From Phallus indusiatus (Eukaryota > Basidiomycota > Agaricomycetes > Phallales > Phallaceae), in contig JAQFWX010000095.1 of NCBI GenBank assembly GCA_027605045.1, forward strand, positions 184,508-248,507: a DNA stretch of 64,000 bases, in the 5' to 3' direction. The translations under genes and the position numbers were made by a program. The notes beneath the pieces were generated by a model. That model saw only the letters and a list, made by a program, of their open reading frames with translations, was not told the origin of the DNA and did no database searches. How positions within the stretch are numbered: position 1 is the first letter of the stretch; the number at the start of each line of letters is the position of its first letter. Positions 23,287 through 32,932 of the stretch are shown piece by piece.

Positions 23287-23850
23287 TCAAGGAGGTGACC
23301 ACCCGGGAAACCGCTGGGGAGGACTGATATATATGCTATGTGAAAAAGAAAGCTGTAACATCAATGGTATCGCCCATTTCGACATCCGTACATTGGTCCT
23401 GTGCAGCGCATTTGAGATCATGCAGTATATCCCACATATCCCACTGTAGACGGACTGCGACATAGCGGACTGATTCAGGTCATCAAGGACTCGGCAAAAC
23501 CTTTTTGTGTGCCGTTGGATCCTCAGCAAAACAGCGACGTTGCACCCACACTGATTGGACATTAAAGACAGCACTGAAATAGAGATAAATTCCCATTTCA
23601 TAGAGGCATTATCATCGTTGCACTCTAGAATCTCGGGCATGAAGGTGTAAAAGGCCTCCTGTGTTCGTCGACAGGGTGCAAGAGTTGAGGAAAGAAAACG
23701 ATAGGAACCAACCCGTATTTTATCCACTTCGGTTCAGAGCTCCGATCAAATACGTGGATGGAGTCCACCATCTCGTGCTTCGGAGATCTACAAAAGCCAT
23801 GAAAACATCCCAGCAGCGCAGCAAACCAATCGAATAATGTGAAGAGACTT
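23287..23850 (-). pseudogene. Decayed copy of the accessory minus-strand gene
   Basis: The translation 23727-23287 resembles half 1 of the gene at 11385-14409. FYTFMPEILECNDDNASMKW parallels IYTFMPTILECDDNGAPTKW, and VLLRIQRHTKRFCRVLDDLN parallels VLLMIQRHTKRICRALDNLD. DNA similarity continues on the other side of the frame break (23690-23850 against about 13640-13830, including AATCGAATAATGTGAA). The segment that should follow (about 560 bases) is missing, and the copy jumps straight to the shared promoter region. Frames are interrupted, so it is not functional. Confidence 0.65.
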
Positions 23851-24240
23851 TCGATTGGTTGACACGCTCTCGACTATCATACTAGTATGTTGTGCTGTCG
23901 CCGTCACAGACGCGTCGCGAATGGCTTTATCGACTACGGCGACGCTGAAAAAATCATTTTTGTCTCAACCCATTACTCACCTTCGATCTGAAATGTCGTT
24001 GAAGTCTTCACCACTGTATAGTAGCTACGCGTCACGCAAACGATCACGCGTCGTGCACGGGAGCACGGCGCACACCCAACCCTGCCACTGCTGTGCGACG
24101 AAGCACTTCTGAAATGAATGTTTTATATGTCAAACCATCGATTCTAGCCGGACATCGTTGACTGAGATTCATGGAAATGAAAAGATCGCTTTCAAGGCTC
24201 CTTCCAAGCTCCTTCACCAACTGGTGTTTAAAATCGTTCC
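23851..24240. promoter_or_regulatory. Relic of the pair's bidirectional promoter
   Basis: GTCGCCGTCACAGACGCG near 23899 matches the segment near 14434 in the intact pair, and CATTACTCACCTTCGATC near 23972 matches the first splice donor region of the minus gene (14372-14390). The order of the blocks is scrambled compared with the intact locus. Confidence 0.4.
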
Positions 24241-24690
24241 ATGACACCCGTACCCGCTAATTCGAACAAAACTCCAGCAGCGAATCCGGTCCATACTCCA
24301 GGTCGATTGATAGGGTGGCTTAAACGCCCTTTTAAGGTTCGACGCCAACAAGCGGTGGTGATGATAATCTTGACACAGCCGACCGTGGTACGCGTACACG
24401 CTCAAGTCCCCGATCCAATATCACAGCCAGGTTGGTGCTTTTCCTCCATTAGGGGCTAGGACGCGCTGAAAATCTATGCACTGTTTTCAGCAATATGACA
24501 ACAGGAAAATACGACGAGAAGCCGTCCGCCGTTGCTACTGTATCTCATGGGGAGTGTCATGGCTTAACATATTTCCTGCACAAATTGAGCGAAGTCCTCG
24601 TCGCAGTGGTGGAAATGTTAGGTCGTTCCCCAGGCAATTGAATGGGGAAACTTACCTTGTATATGATATTAGTTACATTTGAATTGTCCA
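24241..24690 (+). pseudogene. Decayed, diverged copy of the accessory plus-strand gene
   Basis: The frame opens MTPVPANSNKTPAANPV and continues RLIGWLKRPF, resembling the start of the plus gene (Pro-rich, then LTRWLQSYG). It ends after 72 codons. A further piece near 24495 (NMTTGKYDEK ... LTYFLHKLSEVL) loosely parallels the start of exon 2 of the intact gene (NVTTSELESE ... LINNLRKLF). No later exons are found before the tRNA at 24902. Confidence 0.4.
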
Positions 24691-24901
24691 ACTCGTCGGT
24701 CATTATTGCTTCATGTATGTTGGCGAACCAGCTTCGGATCTTGTCCAAAATCGGCTGCTTGAACAATAATATATCTCAAATAAAAATTTTAGAATCGTAA
24801 TCGCCATTCTCTAAGAATGGACAACGACGGCCTGACGGCGGTTCAAACTGAGTCTTCAAACTCAGTACTTGAGTTCGGCTCCACAAGAAAGCAAAAAGGA
24901 A

Positions 24902-24986
24902 TCTCCGGAACCGGGATCGAACCAGTGACATTCAGATATAAGTTTTCCATTACAGTCTGACGCTCTTCCAACTGAGCTATCCAGAG
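24902..24986 (-). tRNA. tRNA-Tyr (GTA) with a 12-base intron
   Basis: Read on the minus strand, the acceptor arm CTCTGGA pairs with TCCGGAG, with discriminator A. The D-arm is GCTC...GAGC, the anticodon arm is TCAGA...TCTGA, and the T-arm contains GGTTCGATCCC. The anticodon loop holds CTGTAA, so the anticodon is GTA (Tyr). An intron of about 12 bases follows base 37, the canonical place. C1-G72 is the eukaryotic tRNA-Tyr identity pair. It lies next to the decayed third copy of the accessory pair. Confidence 0.92.
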
Positions 24987-25408
24987 CTGGAAGAGTACAC
25001 CGTACATAACCATCACAACGGCATGCCCGCAAAGGAAATTTTAATTTTACCTGTGATTTCCGGGTAGCCGAGCCAGAAAAAAGCGATATATCTATAAACG
25101 TTTAAAAGCTTTCGTCGACTTTTAAGTATATTTTGAAGTAATTTGCTTGAGATTTGACAACTACAGTACAATGAAAACACCAATTAAATTGCCTAGTGAC
25201 GTATACGTATGGATGTAAGAATGTTAACAAAGATGAACAGTGCGTCAGTAAAACAGGGATGTAATATTAGCAGCCTCTACTTTATTCTTTTATCACTTTG
25301 ATTTTACTACAACTTGAATATATATTTGGTTCTGCAGTAGAAAAACGATTTCAGCGCTCATGAATTTGAAAGCAACTACAATTCCTTACGCGAATAATGA
25401 CTTTCCAG
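24987..25408. other. Intergenic, nothing supported
   Basis: About 420 AT-rich bases between the tRNA and the 3' end of Uba3. No open frame or structure worth naming is seen. Confidence 0.4.
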
Positions 25409-27089
25409 TTAGACATAATGAATTCGAATAGTGAGGCTAAATGGTAGCGATGTGGAAGTGACTGTAATCTCTCCACCTTCCAAGACCAAATCAATAAGTT
25501 TCTTCTCTAAATTCGGCCGAGTTTCTAGTTCAAATTGTGGAGGCGCCTGGAAATATAACCGAGTTTTCCCAGAAAGCAATGGTGTCGACGTAGAAAGTGA
25601 TGGTTTTTTGATTTGGCTGATATAGATATCGTAAATCACATGTTCGAAGGAATTAAATAATATGACGTACAAATCTTGTCTCTCGGTAAGCGATTCAATA
25701 AACCGTTCCAGTGTCCATTCTTTGCTAACGTCAATATTTCGAGATTCTCCTCCGCAGACTGGACAGTCGGTACGACGTTCATACTCAAAAGTATAAGAAT
25801 AGACACCGTCATTTCCTATAAGCATGAAATAATTATCCAAGTACGGAGCTGATGTTGTTGCGATCTTGAAGGCTTCGTTGCAACACGAAGCAGCGATAAT
25901 CGCGTTTGTCGATGCAATAGCCGGAATGATGTTTTTCACTACGCCTTGGGTTAATGACCATGTGACGCCTTCGATATTGAATTCTTTAGCTCTGGCAGAG
26001 GCTGTTTTGAATAGCCACCCGATATGATCAGGATTATCGGTATCAAGCTTCTTATCTACACGATCAGAAGGATAAACCATAGATTTCTTCTTTGTTTGCC
26101 TATAGACATACCTTTGAATATCCGAGGCCATTCAAGAACCGAAGCCCATTCGATGCAATGTTCTGGTAAACGAGGAGTATTGGCAATAGTGCAAATAGGG
26201 AAAGTCGTAGGCTTGTTCAACATGTCCAAAGAACATTCATAGCAGGATGTCACATCCGGAAGAATCACTCTTGCTTGACCTTTGAATCCTGATAAAAAGA
26301 AAGAAAGAATAAAAAAGAATGTTAAAGAAACAAGCGATAATAATTGGAATCATGAATTCATACCTTCTGTTCCTCCGTCAATTAGAGGTTTGATTGAATC
26401 TGGATTCTCAGGATCGGCCATTTGATACAAAGTTGCGTTAATCCAGCGTCGAGCTTCCACGGAGTCCAGACCGCAAATGATGATGTTGAACTGCATATAA
26501 TAGCTTTCGTCCTTGTCTTGAATTTTGCCGTAATATCTTTTAAGAAAACAATGAGTATGCCGTTTCTTGAACAAAATTTAGTTAGGTGCGAACGTACGGG
26601 GTTACTTTGACACCTGGGACGCGCTTCGTGATATACTCTGCCGCAACAATAGCCTTCGGCCTCCCAACGTCCGCAGGTCTACAACATATAATCTAATTAT
26701 CCAAAAAAAAGTACTTCAAGAGATATTCTTACCTGAACAAGAATTGCCGATTCAAATTGCTAATGTCAATCGTATCCATATCAATGACATGAATATCTTT
26801 GAACCCAGTAAGAGCCAAATTAGCAAGAATCTCGCATCCCAATCCACCAGCTCCAATACACAAAATCTTGCACTCTTTCCTCAGAAAATCTTTGACCTAA
26901 AAAACGGTGAGAATATACATATATACATATCAGCGTGATTGCTTTCTCAAGATACACCATAGTGAACCTAACTGTGTCTCCTGCCATAAACTGAGGATCC
27001 GTCCTTGGACCTGGACGATCTAAGATTTGATCGACATGATGATAACGTCCTGGCCAATCGCCTGATTCTGGATGCGCCTCCCCGTTCAT
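25409..27089 (-). CDS. UBA3: NEDD8-activating enzyme E1 catalytic subunit Uba3
   Basis: This enzyme activates NEDD8/Rub1 for cullin modification and works with an Ula1/APP-BP1 partner. The order seen is [19 protein letters not shown], then a nucleotide-binding fold with [20 protein letters not shown] (26830-26890) and [18 protein letters not shown]. Next comes [16 protein letters not shown], the zinc pair CYEC, and the catalytic-Cys region [21 protein letters not shown] second zinc pair CPVCGGE follows, then the C-terminal beta-grasp ending [13 protein letters not shown]. The first ATG in the opening exon is at 27089. The open frame extends further upstream but lacks ATG there. There are about five exons. 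It is tandem with the coiled-coil gene upstream. Confidence 0.92.
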
Positions 27090-27252
27090 AATGGTGACGT
27101 TGTCAACTTGAGCTTGCGAAGTAGTGAGGTTGTGACCAAAAGGGTAAGTTGTCACGCAATATGATTTTTGCAGCTTTCATCGCCGCCGAGCCTATGTTTT
27201 TCATGATATCCCTATTCCATTTATACATGCACTTTAAATTACAACTTTACAA

Positions 27253-29584
27253 TCAAACCGCTCCTACAGTATCCGTTGGTGATACACCTTCATCCTCTGG
27301 TACAACAGTATTGCGATTCTGCATAATGAGAATAAAAGCATCGATAAGGCCCGGAACAACAAACGGATGTGTCCTCTCTAATCGGATATCCTCCACTATC
27401 TTTTCAGCCTTCAATCTCAGCTCTCGCTCCGATTCCAACTCTTGTTTCAAACTCTCAACATTCTTCTGATGAGTGGTCTTCTCATTTTGGAATTTCGCGT
27501 TCCAATTTTGCACCAACATTCTGAATCGAGCTTTCTCGGTTTCCATAGCCTTCGCCTTTGACGCTATTGTCTGCTCCCGGTTTTCCAACTTGGCTTGAAG
27601 TTCAGATATTGTGTCTTCAAGGGGCTTCTGCTTTTGCTGTAGCTCTATATACTCCTGTGAAAGAACTGCGTAACTGTTGGCGGCAGGCTAAAGTCGAGAT
27701 TACCATAAAAACGCAACGGGTGAAAAATAACAAAAAAATACATACCGCAGACGCCGTCACGTCACCGGGTTCTGCGATTCTAGGCTTTTTCACAGGTGGG
27801 CGAACAATGTCTTCACCATCCTCCGAAATTGTACGCTTCCGTTGGGACGGAGCTGGTGACGAGGACGGTTGACTTTCACTTGTAAGCCGGGGCCGCGGCG
27901 GAGTAACCGTATGTGTTCTTGGGTAAAGTTTAAAAGTACGGTCTAACGCTTCTAGAAACGAACTTACGGTGCATCAGTTTGCGGTGAAATGCGGGGTGTA
28001 GGCAGCTGAGTTTGAGCAACCTTAGGAACTGAAGATGAACTGGGTGTGGTTCTCTCTTGTGAACTAGAATTGGCTTTAGGAGTAATTCGACTCGTAAGAG
28101 TAACCTGACCGGTGGAAGGACTGTCATGGGCAGGGTAATTAGTGGTCTAGAAGAAAGGTAGGAAAACGATAGGACGACGCACCGCGACGAGGTTGTCGGA
28201 ACACCAACTTGCTGTCTACTAAGAGTTCAGACCCTACATTAGACGATATCCTATAATATATGCCATCAAGAACTCACTGAATAGTTGTTTGCTTTGGAAT
28301 GGAAGTGGTTTCATCTTCTAATTTGATATCAGGCTTCGGAAGAAGCTGGTTGATCGAAGCAGGCCGGTTATTAGGAGGAGGAGGACTGACATGGGCAAGA
28401 TGATTAACTGTATATAAAAGAAAAACAGAGGACAAAGTACCGTGGTGGGCTTATGGAAACACCAGTACGTTGTCTAGCGAGGTATCAAACTCTGTATTGC
28501 GTGACTATCCATTAGTGTATGCCATCAAGAACTCACGAAGGTACGGTTTGTTTTGGGTTGGGAGCGGCTTTATCTTGGGGGCGAAGATTGGGCTTGGCAG
28601 GGAGCTGGTTGATAGAAGGGACTTTATTGATAGGAACGGCTTGGTTGGGAGGACTGCTGGGAGAGCAGAGTGATTAGCTCCCCAAGGAGAGGGAAAAGGA
28701 CAGGATAGCACACCATGGCATGGGAACGCCAGCGCGTTGTCTAAAAAAAAGTTTCAGACTTAACATTATCCATATTTGACAGTGTATGCCATTGAAAACC
28801 CACGGATGCACGGTCTGTTTTTGAGTGGGAAGAGTCCTCTCTAGTAAGGTAGGATTGACCATAGGAGAAATTTGGTTGACAGAAGGAGCCTGGCCAGTAT
28901 GAGGAACCTGGCTAGTAAGGGGAACCTCGCGGGGAGGAGGACTGGCATAGCCAAGATAATTAGCTGCCCGAGTCATGACAGTGAGAGGACAGCACCGCAC
29001 CGTGTTGGAACTATAGGATAACCAGCTTGCTGCCTTGCAAGAATCTCAGCCTCTGCATGGAGATGAGGAGATACATCCACTGGCGGAATCGCGGTTTGCC
29101 TACTTCGTGGTTAGCGAGGAACAACTGGAGCAATCGGTATTATAGTTATGACTTACCTTGGTTTCGGGAAATGCTTTGAAACCAGTAACAAGGACTCTCT
29201 TTAGAAAAGTAGTAAGGATTCAACTCATCATGAGAACCTTAAAAATTGAGAATATGTACAAATTATATGACACGAATTGAGCTCTCTCGTCGGGACTTGG
29301 GTTTAGTAGCTTGGTCAGTCTTTGGACGACCTGTGCGAGACTGCTTAGCGGTGGTTATAGGGTAATTATTAAGGGTATCTTACGTTGGGAGAACAAGACA
29401 TTTGTTTGATTAAAACAGTATTAGGGTGAAGCTGTTGAATGTGAGCGCGAGCTGGGATTGCCAAGCTCAGGCCTTGAGTGACGCTCCGTATTCTATCATA
29501 ACAGTCCATGGGGTCAATGTGCACATTAAATTTGAGCTTGAGTGCGACGATAGTATTGTTGTTTCGAATGTGTGTTTGGGTCAT
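27253..29584 (-). CDS. Coiled-coil protein with tandemly repeated Pro/Gln-rich exons
   Basis: I do not recognise the family. The protein starts at 29584 (MTQTHIRNNNTIVALKLKF). A first exon of about 67 residues and a small basic exon (SRTGRPKTDQATKPKSRRES) follow. Then comes a run of similar Pro-rich exons between 28995 and 27956 (see the repeat entry), a Ser/Pro segment with a likely nuclear signal (QRKRTISEDG, PPVKKPRI), and a C-terminal coiled coil (27588-27380, ENREQTIASKAKAMETEKAR and heptads after it). It ends SPTDTVGAV at 27253. It is divergent from Atg10 with 97 bases between starts. Exon borders in the repeat region are approximate. Confidence 0.6.
27956..28995 (-). repeat. Tandem exon-intron repeat array inside the coiled-coil gene
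   Basis: At least four units of roughly 200-280 bases lie head-to-tail, each made of one Pro-rich exon and its flanking intron. Landmarks recur on the plus strand: GTTGTCTA near 28471 and 28735; ATGCCATCAAGAACTCAC near 28261 and 28518 (ATGCCATTGAAAACCCAC at 28786); and GGAGGACTG(A/G)CATGG/GCAT near 28381, 28649 and 28936. Encoded peptides align: SPPPPNNRPASINQLLPKP, SSPPNQAVPINKVPSINQL and SPPPREVPLTSQVPHTGQAP, each closing with KQT before the donor. An older, more diverged unit lies at 27956-28180, and a partial one lies beyond 28995. Confidence 0.7.
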
Positions 29585-29681
29585 GGTATAGCGGGAGTAG
29601 GGAGGCTCTAACTGGTAGCTTGAGTCTCACCTGAGGAGTCCGAGACAGCTCCGAATCCGGCGCCTCGGAGCTGATACCAAT

Positions 29682-30453
29682 ATGGCGGCGTTGACGCGGA
29701 CTTCATTTGCACAGGCCTGTCAGAAATTTATCGCAGTAAAGAACGACGACAACGCTCAAAATGAGTTTTTGGCGCGTGGATCTCGCGGATGGAAGTGGGT
29801 AAATTACTCAGTTCGTCATTCCTCCGAGACACCATCATCAGGAACGTATTCATTCGCTTTTTTAGACTAAACTGGTACATCTGGGATATCTTGAGCGCAC
29901 CGGATACACGTCTAGACAAAATCAAGCACAGCCCAATACCCCGGCTGACGAAGAATCAAGCCATGTCGTAGAAGACGAAGACGAAAGCACTGCTGTGCAA
30001 GACCTGAACTCACCAGAGCTGCTGAGGGTACAACAGCATATTGCTTTCTCTCCAACATTTCAAACACCCGTGTTCTATTTTCGAATTTACTCGCAAGGTA
30101 CATTTGATCATCATCATCTTTTTCTTTTCTTACAATGAAACACTTCCTTAGACGGCGCGGCATTGCCTCTGTCAGAAATAATGCAAACGACATTCTTCAG
30201 TGGAGACGTTCTTCCCTCTGATGCGCAGGTTACTCCTCACGGAATTTCATTTCACAATTCCAATTTCCCAGTGCTTTCGATAGGTGATCATCCCGTTCTA
30301 AATGAACCCTATTGGTACCTCCACCCGTGTCAGTCCTCCGCCGCCGTAGACGAGCTCATGCGAGCTAAACCTCAACGCGACGACGAAGACTCTTTGCTTT
30401 CGTGGCTTGAAACGTGGTTTTTGGTACTTCGATCAATTGTGGATATCAGATGA
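29682..30453 (+). CDS. ATG10: Autophagy E2-like enzyme Atg10
   Basis: Atg10 is the E2-like enzyme that transfers Atg12 to Atg5. The three exons (29682-29799, about 29870-30094, about 30152-30453) give about 210 residues. Seen: FAQACQKFI at the N-terminus, WKWTKLVHLGYLERTGY, an acidic insert (DEDEST), the core strand TPVFYFRIYSQDGAALPL, and the signature PYWYLHPCQSSAAVDELM, in which the Cys of HPC is the expected catalytic residue. A C-terminal LLSWLETWF helix follows and the frame stops at TGA. The catalytic region is intact. Start at 29682 follows directly on the 97-base divergent promoter shared with the coiled-coil gene. Confidence 0.85.
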
Positions 30454-30706
30454 GCCCTCCGGTTGGTATGGAAAATCTATGGACAAACCGACCGTCTGCA
30501 GCTGAAGCGCTTCTGGAACTGTTGTTGGTCAGGCACAGGAGTGATCTGGCTACACAGATGCAGAATCCTCTAAGACAGGATGCCAAACTTTATTCATTCT
30601 GTCGAAATTTGACCGACACATTTCCAATACAGACCAACAGGGACTAGTGGTGTATGTATTTATAGCATAATACTAATACCAACCTCGTAACAAAGGTTGA
30701 GCTTGA

Positions 30707-31282
30707 TTAGATTGTCCGTATGAAACGTTGTCCCGATTTCAAAAGCGGGTTTGTCTACAAAGAGAATAAATATCTCTTTTAAGTAAAATCATGACGAGTT
30801 CCACACAATGCTTGTCAAGCTTTCAAATCGCGATACGCCCACATTGTTCGAGAGTTGTTACGCTGTACAGCCGGCATTACTTTGCAATCGTGTAGACATG
30901 TCAATTTACTATTCATTGTCAAATTTTAATGTTGTAAAAACAAATAAACAAACAAGACTTACCGAAGTTGAAGGTCCAACCTGAGGATCAGAAGTTGGCT
31001 CGAGACTGATTTGTCCAACAACGGGCTTTCCACGAAATCGTTTCCGCATATCTAACTAAACGGGGAAAAAAAGTTTCATATGGTATGTCAGATTTTAAAA
31101 AAGGAAGAACATACTTGGCTACGTTTGCAGTCAAATACCGCTCGCCGGAGAATTTGACATTCTTGAGGAAGCTCGTTCATATGCTCTTTGAGACAAATGG
31201 ACGGCAAAATTTTATCTTTTACGACACAATCCGAACGCAGTAAACATGATTTCAATGCATTCAGCAGAGGCTCACAAGACAT
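30707..31282 (-). CDS. PET191: Cytochrome c oxidase assembly factor Pet191/Coa5
   Basis: This is a small mitochondrial intermembrane-space protein needed to assemble complex IV. The first exon gives MSCEPLLNALKSCLLRSDCV ... ICLKEHMNELPQECQILRR ... CKRSQ, with the twin Cys-x9-Cys-type spacing of the family. The second exon gives LDMRKRFRGK, the invariant family ending, then a short Ser/Pro tail to 30963. A clear GTAAGT donor follows. The best last exon is 30788-30707, adding about 15 residues and a stop, but this requires a 174-base intron. If the tail is not spliced, the stop is at 30909. The family core is beyond doubt. Confidence 0.85.
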
Positions 31283-31368
31283 GCCCGTCCGGTATCGTTG
31301 AACCTTGGTTTGGTGGTGTCCTGCTTTGCTTATCTAATTCAAATTTGTAAGCGGAAAGAACATGGAAT

Positions 31369-32741
31369 ATGTCATTTAACTGCTGCACTCGCATTCCTCA
31401 TCGAGCATTTCTTTCAGTCCTCGGAACACATTCAACGCAATTCTTACATGGAATATTAAGTGTTGGACCACCTATACCACCGAGAGGTGCATTCTTCACT
31501 GCTTTCTTACACGCCCAGGTCAGCTCCGTACCAACCAACCACAAACTGACTCTTTCTAATATACATATGTATTCTTCTCCCACCTGAAACTCAATTTAGG
31601 GCAGAGTACTCTATGACGCTTTCGTTTATCGACATCCGAACACAGATGAAGGATATCTAGTCGAATTTGACTCAAGAGCCTCCGATGCACCGCCGTTACT
31701 GCCTTTACTGAAACGTTACATTTTACGGTCCAAAGTGAAAATTACAGATGTCACCGATCAATGGGACGTTTGGGCTGCGTGGGGTAAGGACGCTGAAAAC
31801 CATGGTTTTGATGATCGAACATGGAGATGGTCTCGAAGCGGCGCTGTAGAACCAGTTTGGGAGACAGATGAATGGCCCTGGAATGGCGTCGAAAACCGGT
31901 TGCTCGTTCGAGATAGAAGAGCACATGCTATGGGTAAAAGAAGGGTCATTGAAAAGGGGTTAAAACGTTAGTCATTTCATCAGAGATACTCTTGCTAAGA
32001 AATTTGAAATGTTATAATAATAATAATAAAATTTTTTTTTCAGCCCCAGAGTTCACAAATTATGATGTCGTATCGTCAAGTGATTACGCTCTTCACAGAG
32101 TGAAACAATGCGTTCCAGAAGGCATAGACGATATCCCGCCTCTTCAAGCGTTTCCTATGGAATCCAATTTGGACATGATGGGCGGCCGTATGTTCGAATG
32201 TTCTAAACCAGAAAATTTGTACCTGAAAGAATTTTTTTACTATTATTCCAGTCGACTTCCGAAAGGGGTGCTATGTCGGTCAAGAATTAACAGTCCGCGT
32301 GTATCACACCGGAACGATTCGAAAAAGAATCTATCCCGTCGTTCTCGAACATAGTAACAACACAACAGGGTATGGAAAAAATTTCCATTAAATAATTATT
32401 ACCATCATCCTTTTTTTACCATGTCCTTCCCTCCCCCCTTTTTTTTCTCTTCATATCTTCTTACACTTCCATTTAGAGAAGAATTGCCACCGACAACCTT
32501 AAAACCAGGAATGGATATCACTGCTGTTCAGCCTGGAAGATCTCAAGGAGATAATATCGCACGACCTCGATCAAGTGGGAAACTTCTTACTACAGTGGGT
32601 AACCGAGGTCTGGCACTACTGAGAACTGAACAAGTCGAGAGCCTTCATCGGCCCTCCTTTGCGTTAGTTACAGACAGGTCAATACGGGTAACACCTTTTC
32701 GACCTTCACATTGGCCTATTCCAGAAGAACAGGTACCGTAA
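31369..32741 (+). CDS. IBA57: Mitochondrial iron-sulfur assembly factor Iba57/Caf17
   Basis: This is a folate-fold (GcvT-like) protein that helps mature mitochondrial [4Fe-4S] proteins. The N-terminus gives [19 protein letters not shown], the typical Gly-x-Asp/His-x-x-x-Phe-Leu-x-Gly start, then [20 protein letters not shown] across an intron. The middle carries [20 protein letters not shown]. The family signature [20 protein letters not shown] is read at about 32255-32315 and includes the conserved Cys. About five exons are present. The open frame ends at 32741. Alternatively, GTACCG there is a donor, and a last exon would run to about 32896. A separate targeting peptide is not obvious before the fold begins. 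Confidence 0.88.
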
Positions 32742-32932
32742 TAGACCATAATATGCTACATATGTACGGCCTTGTAGGTTTTAGTTAGAGATCTCGTGAT
32801 TTCATATTACAGTATCATACAACCGCTCACTGGCACGCGCTCACCAGAAAGGAAATCTTGACTACGAGAAGTAGTAGTGTGATGACCTTTTTCTGAAAAT
32901 AATAATTTTTTGCTGCTTTTATTGTTATATTG

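Noticed and set aside
16231..25408. Transposon or retroelement in the gene-poor island
   Set aside because: I looked for reverse transcriptase, DDE transposase and terminal repeats by eye and saw none. Only relics of the accessory pair explain part of it.
27090..27155. Upstream extension of the Uba3 frame
   Set aside because: It opens with GTG, not ATG. The first ATG in frame is at 27089 and family similarity starts after it.
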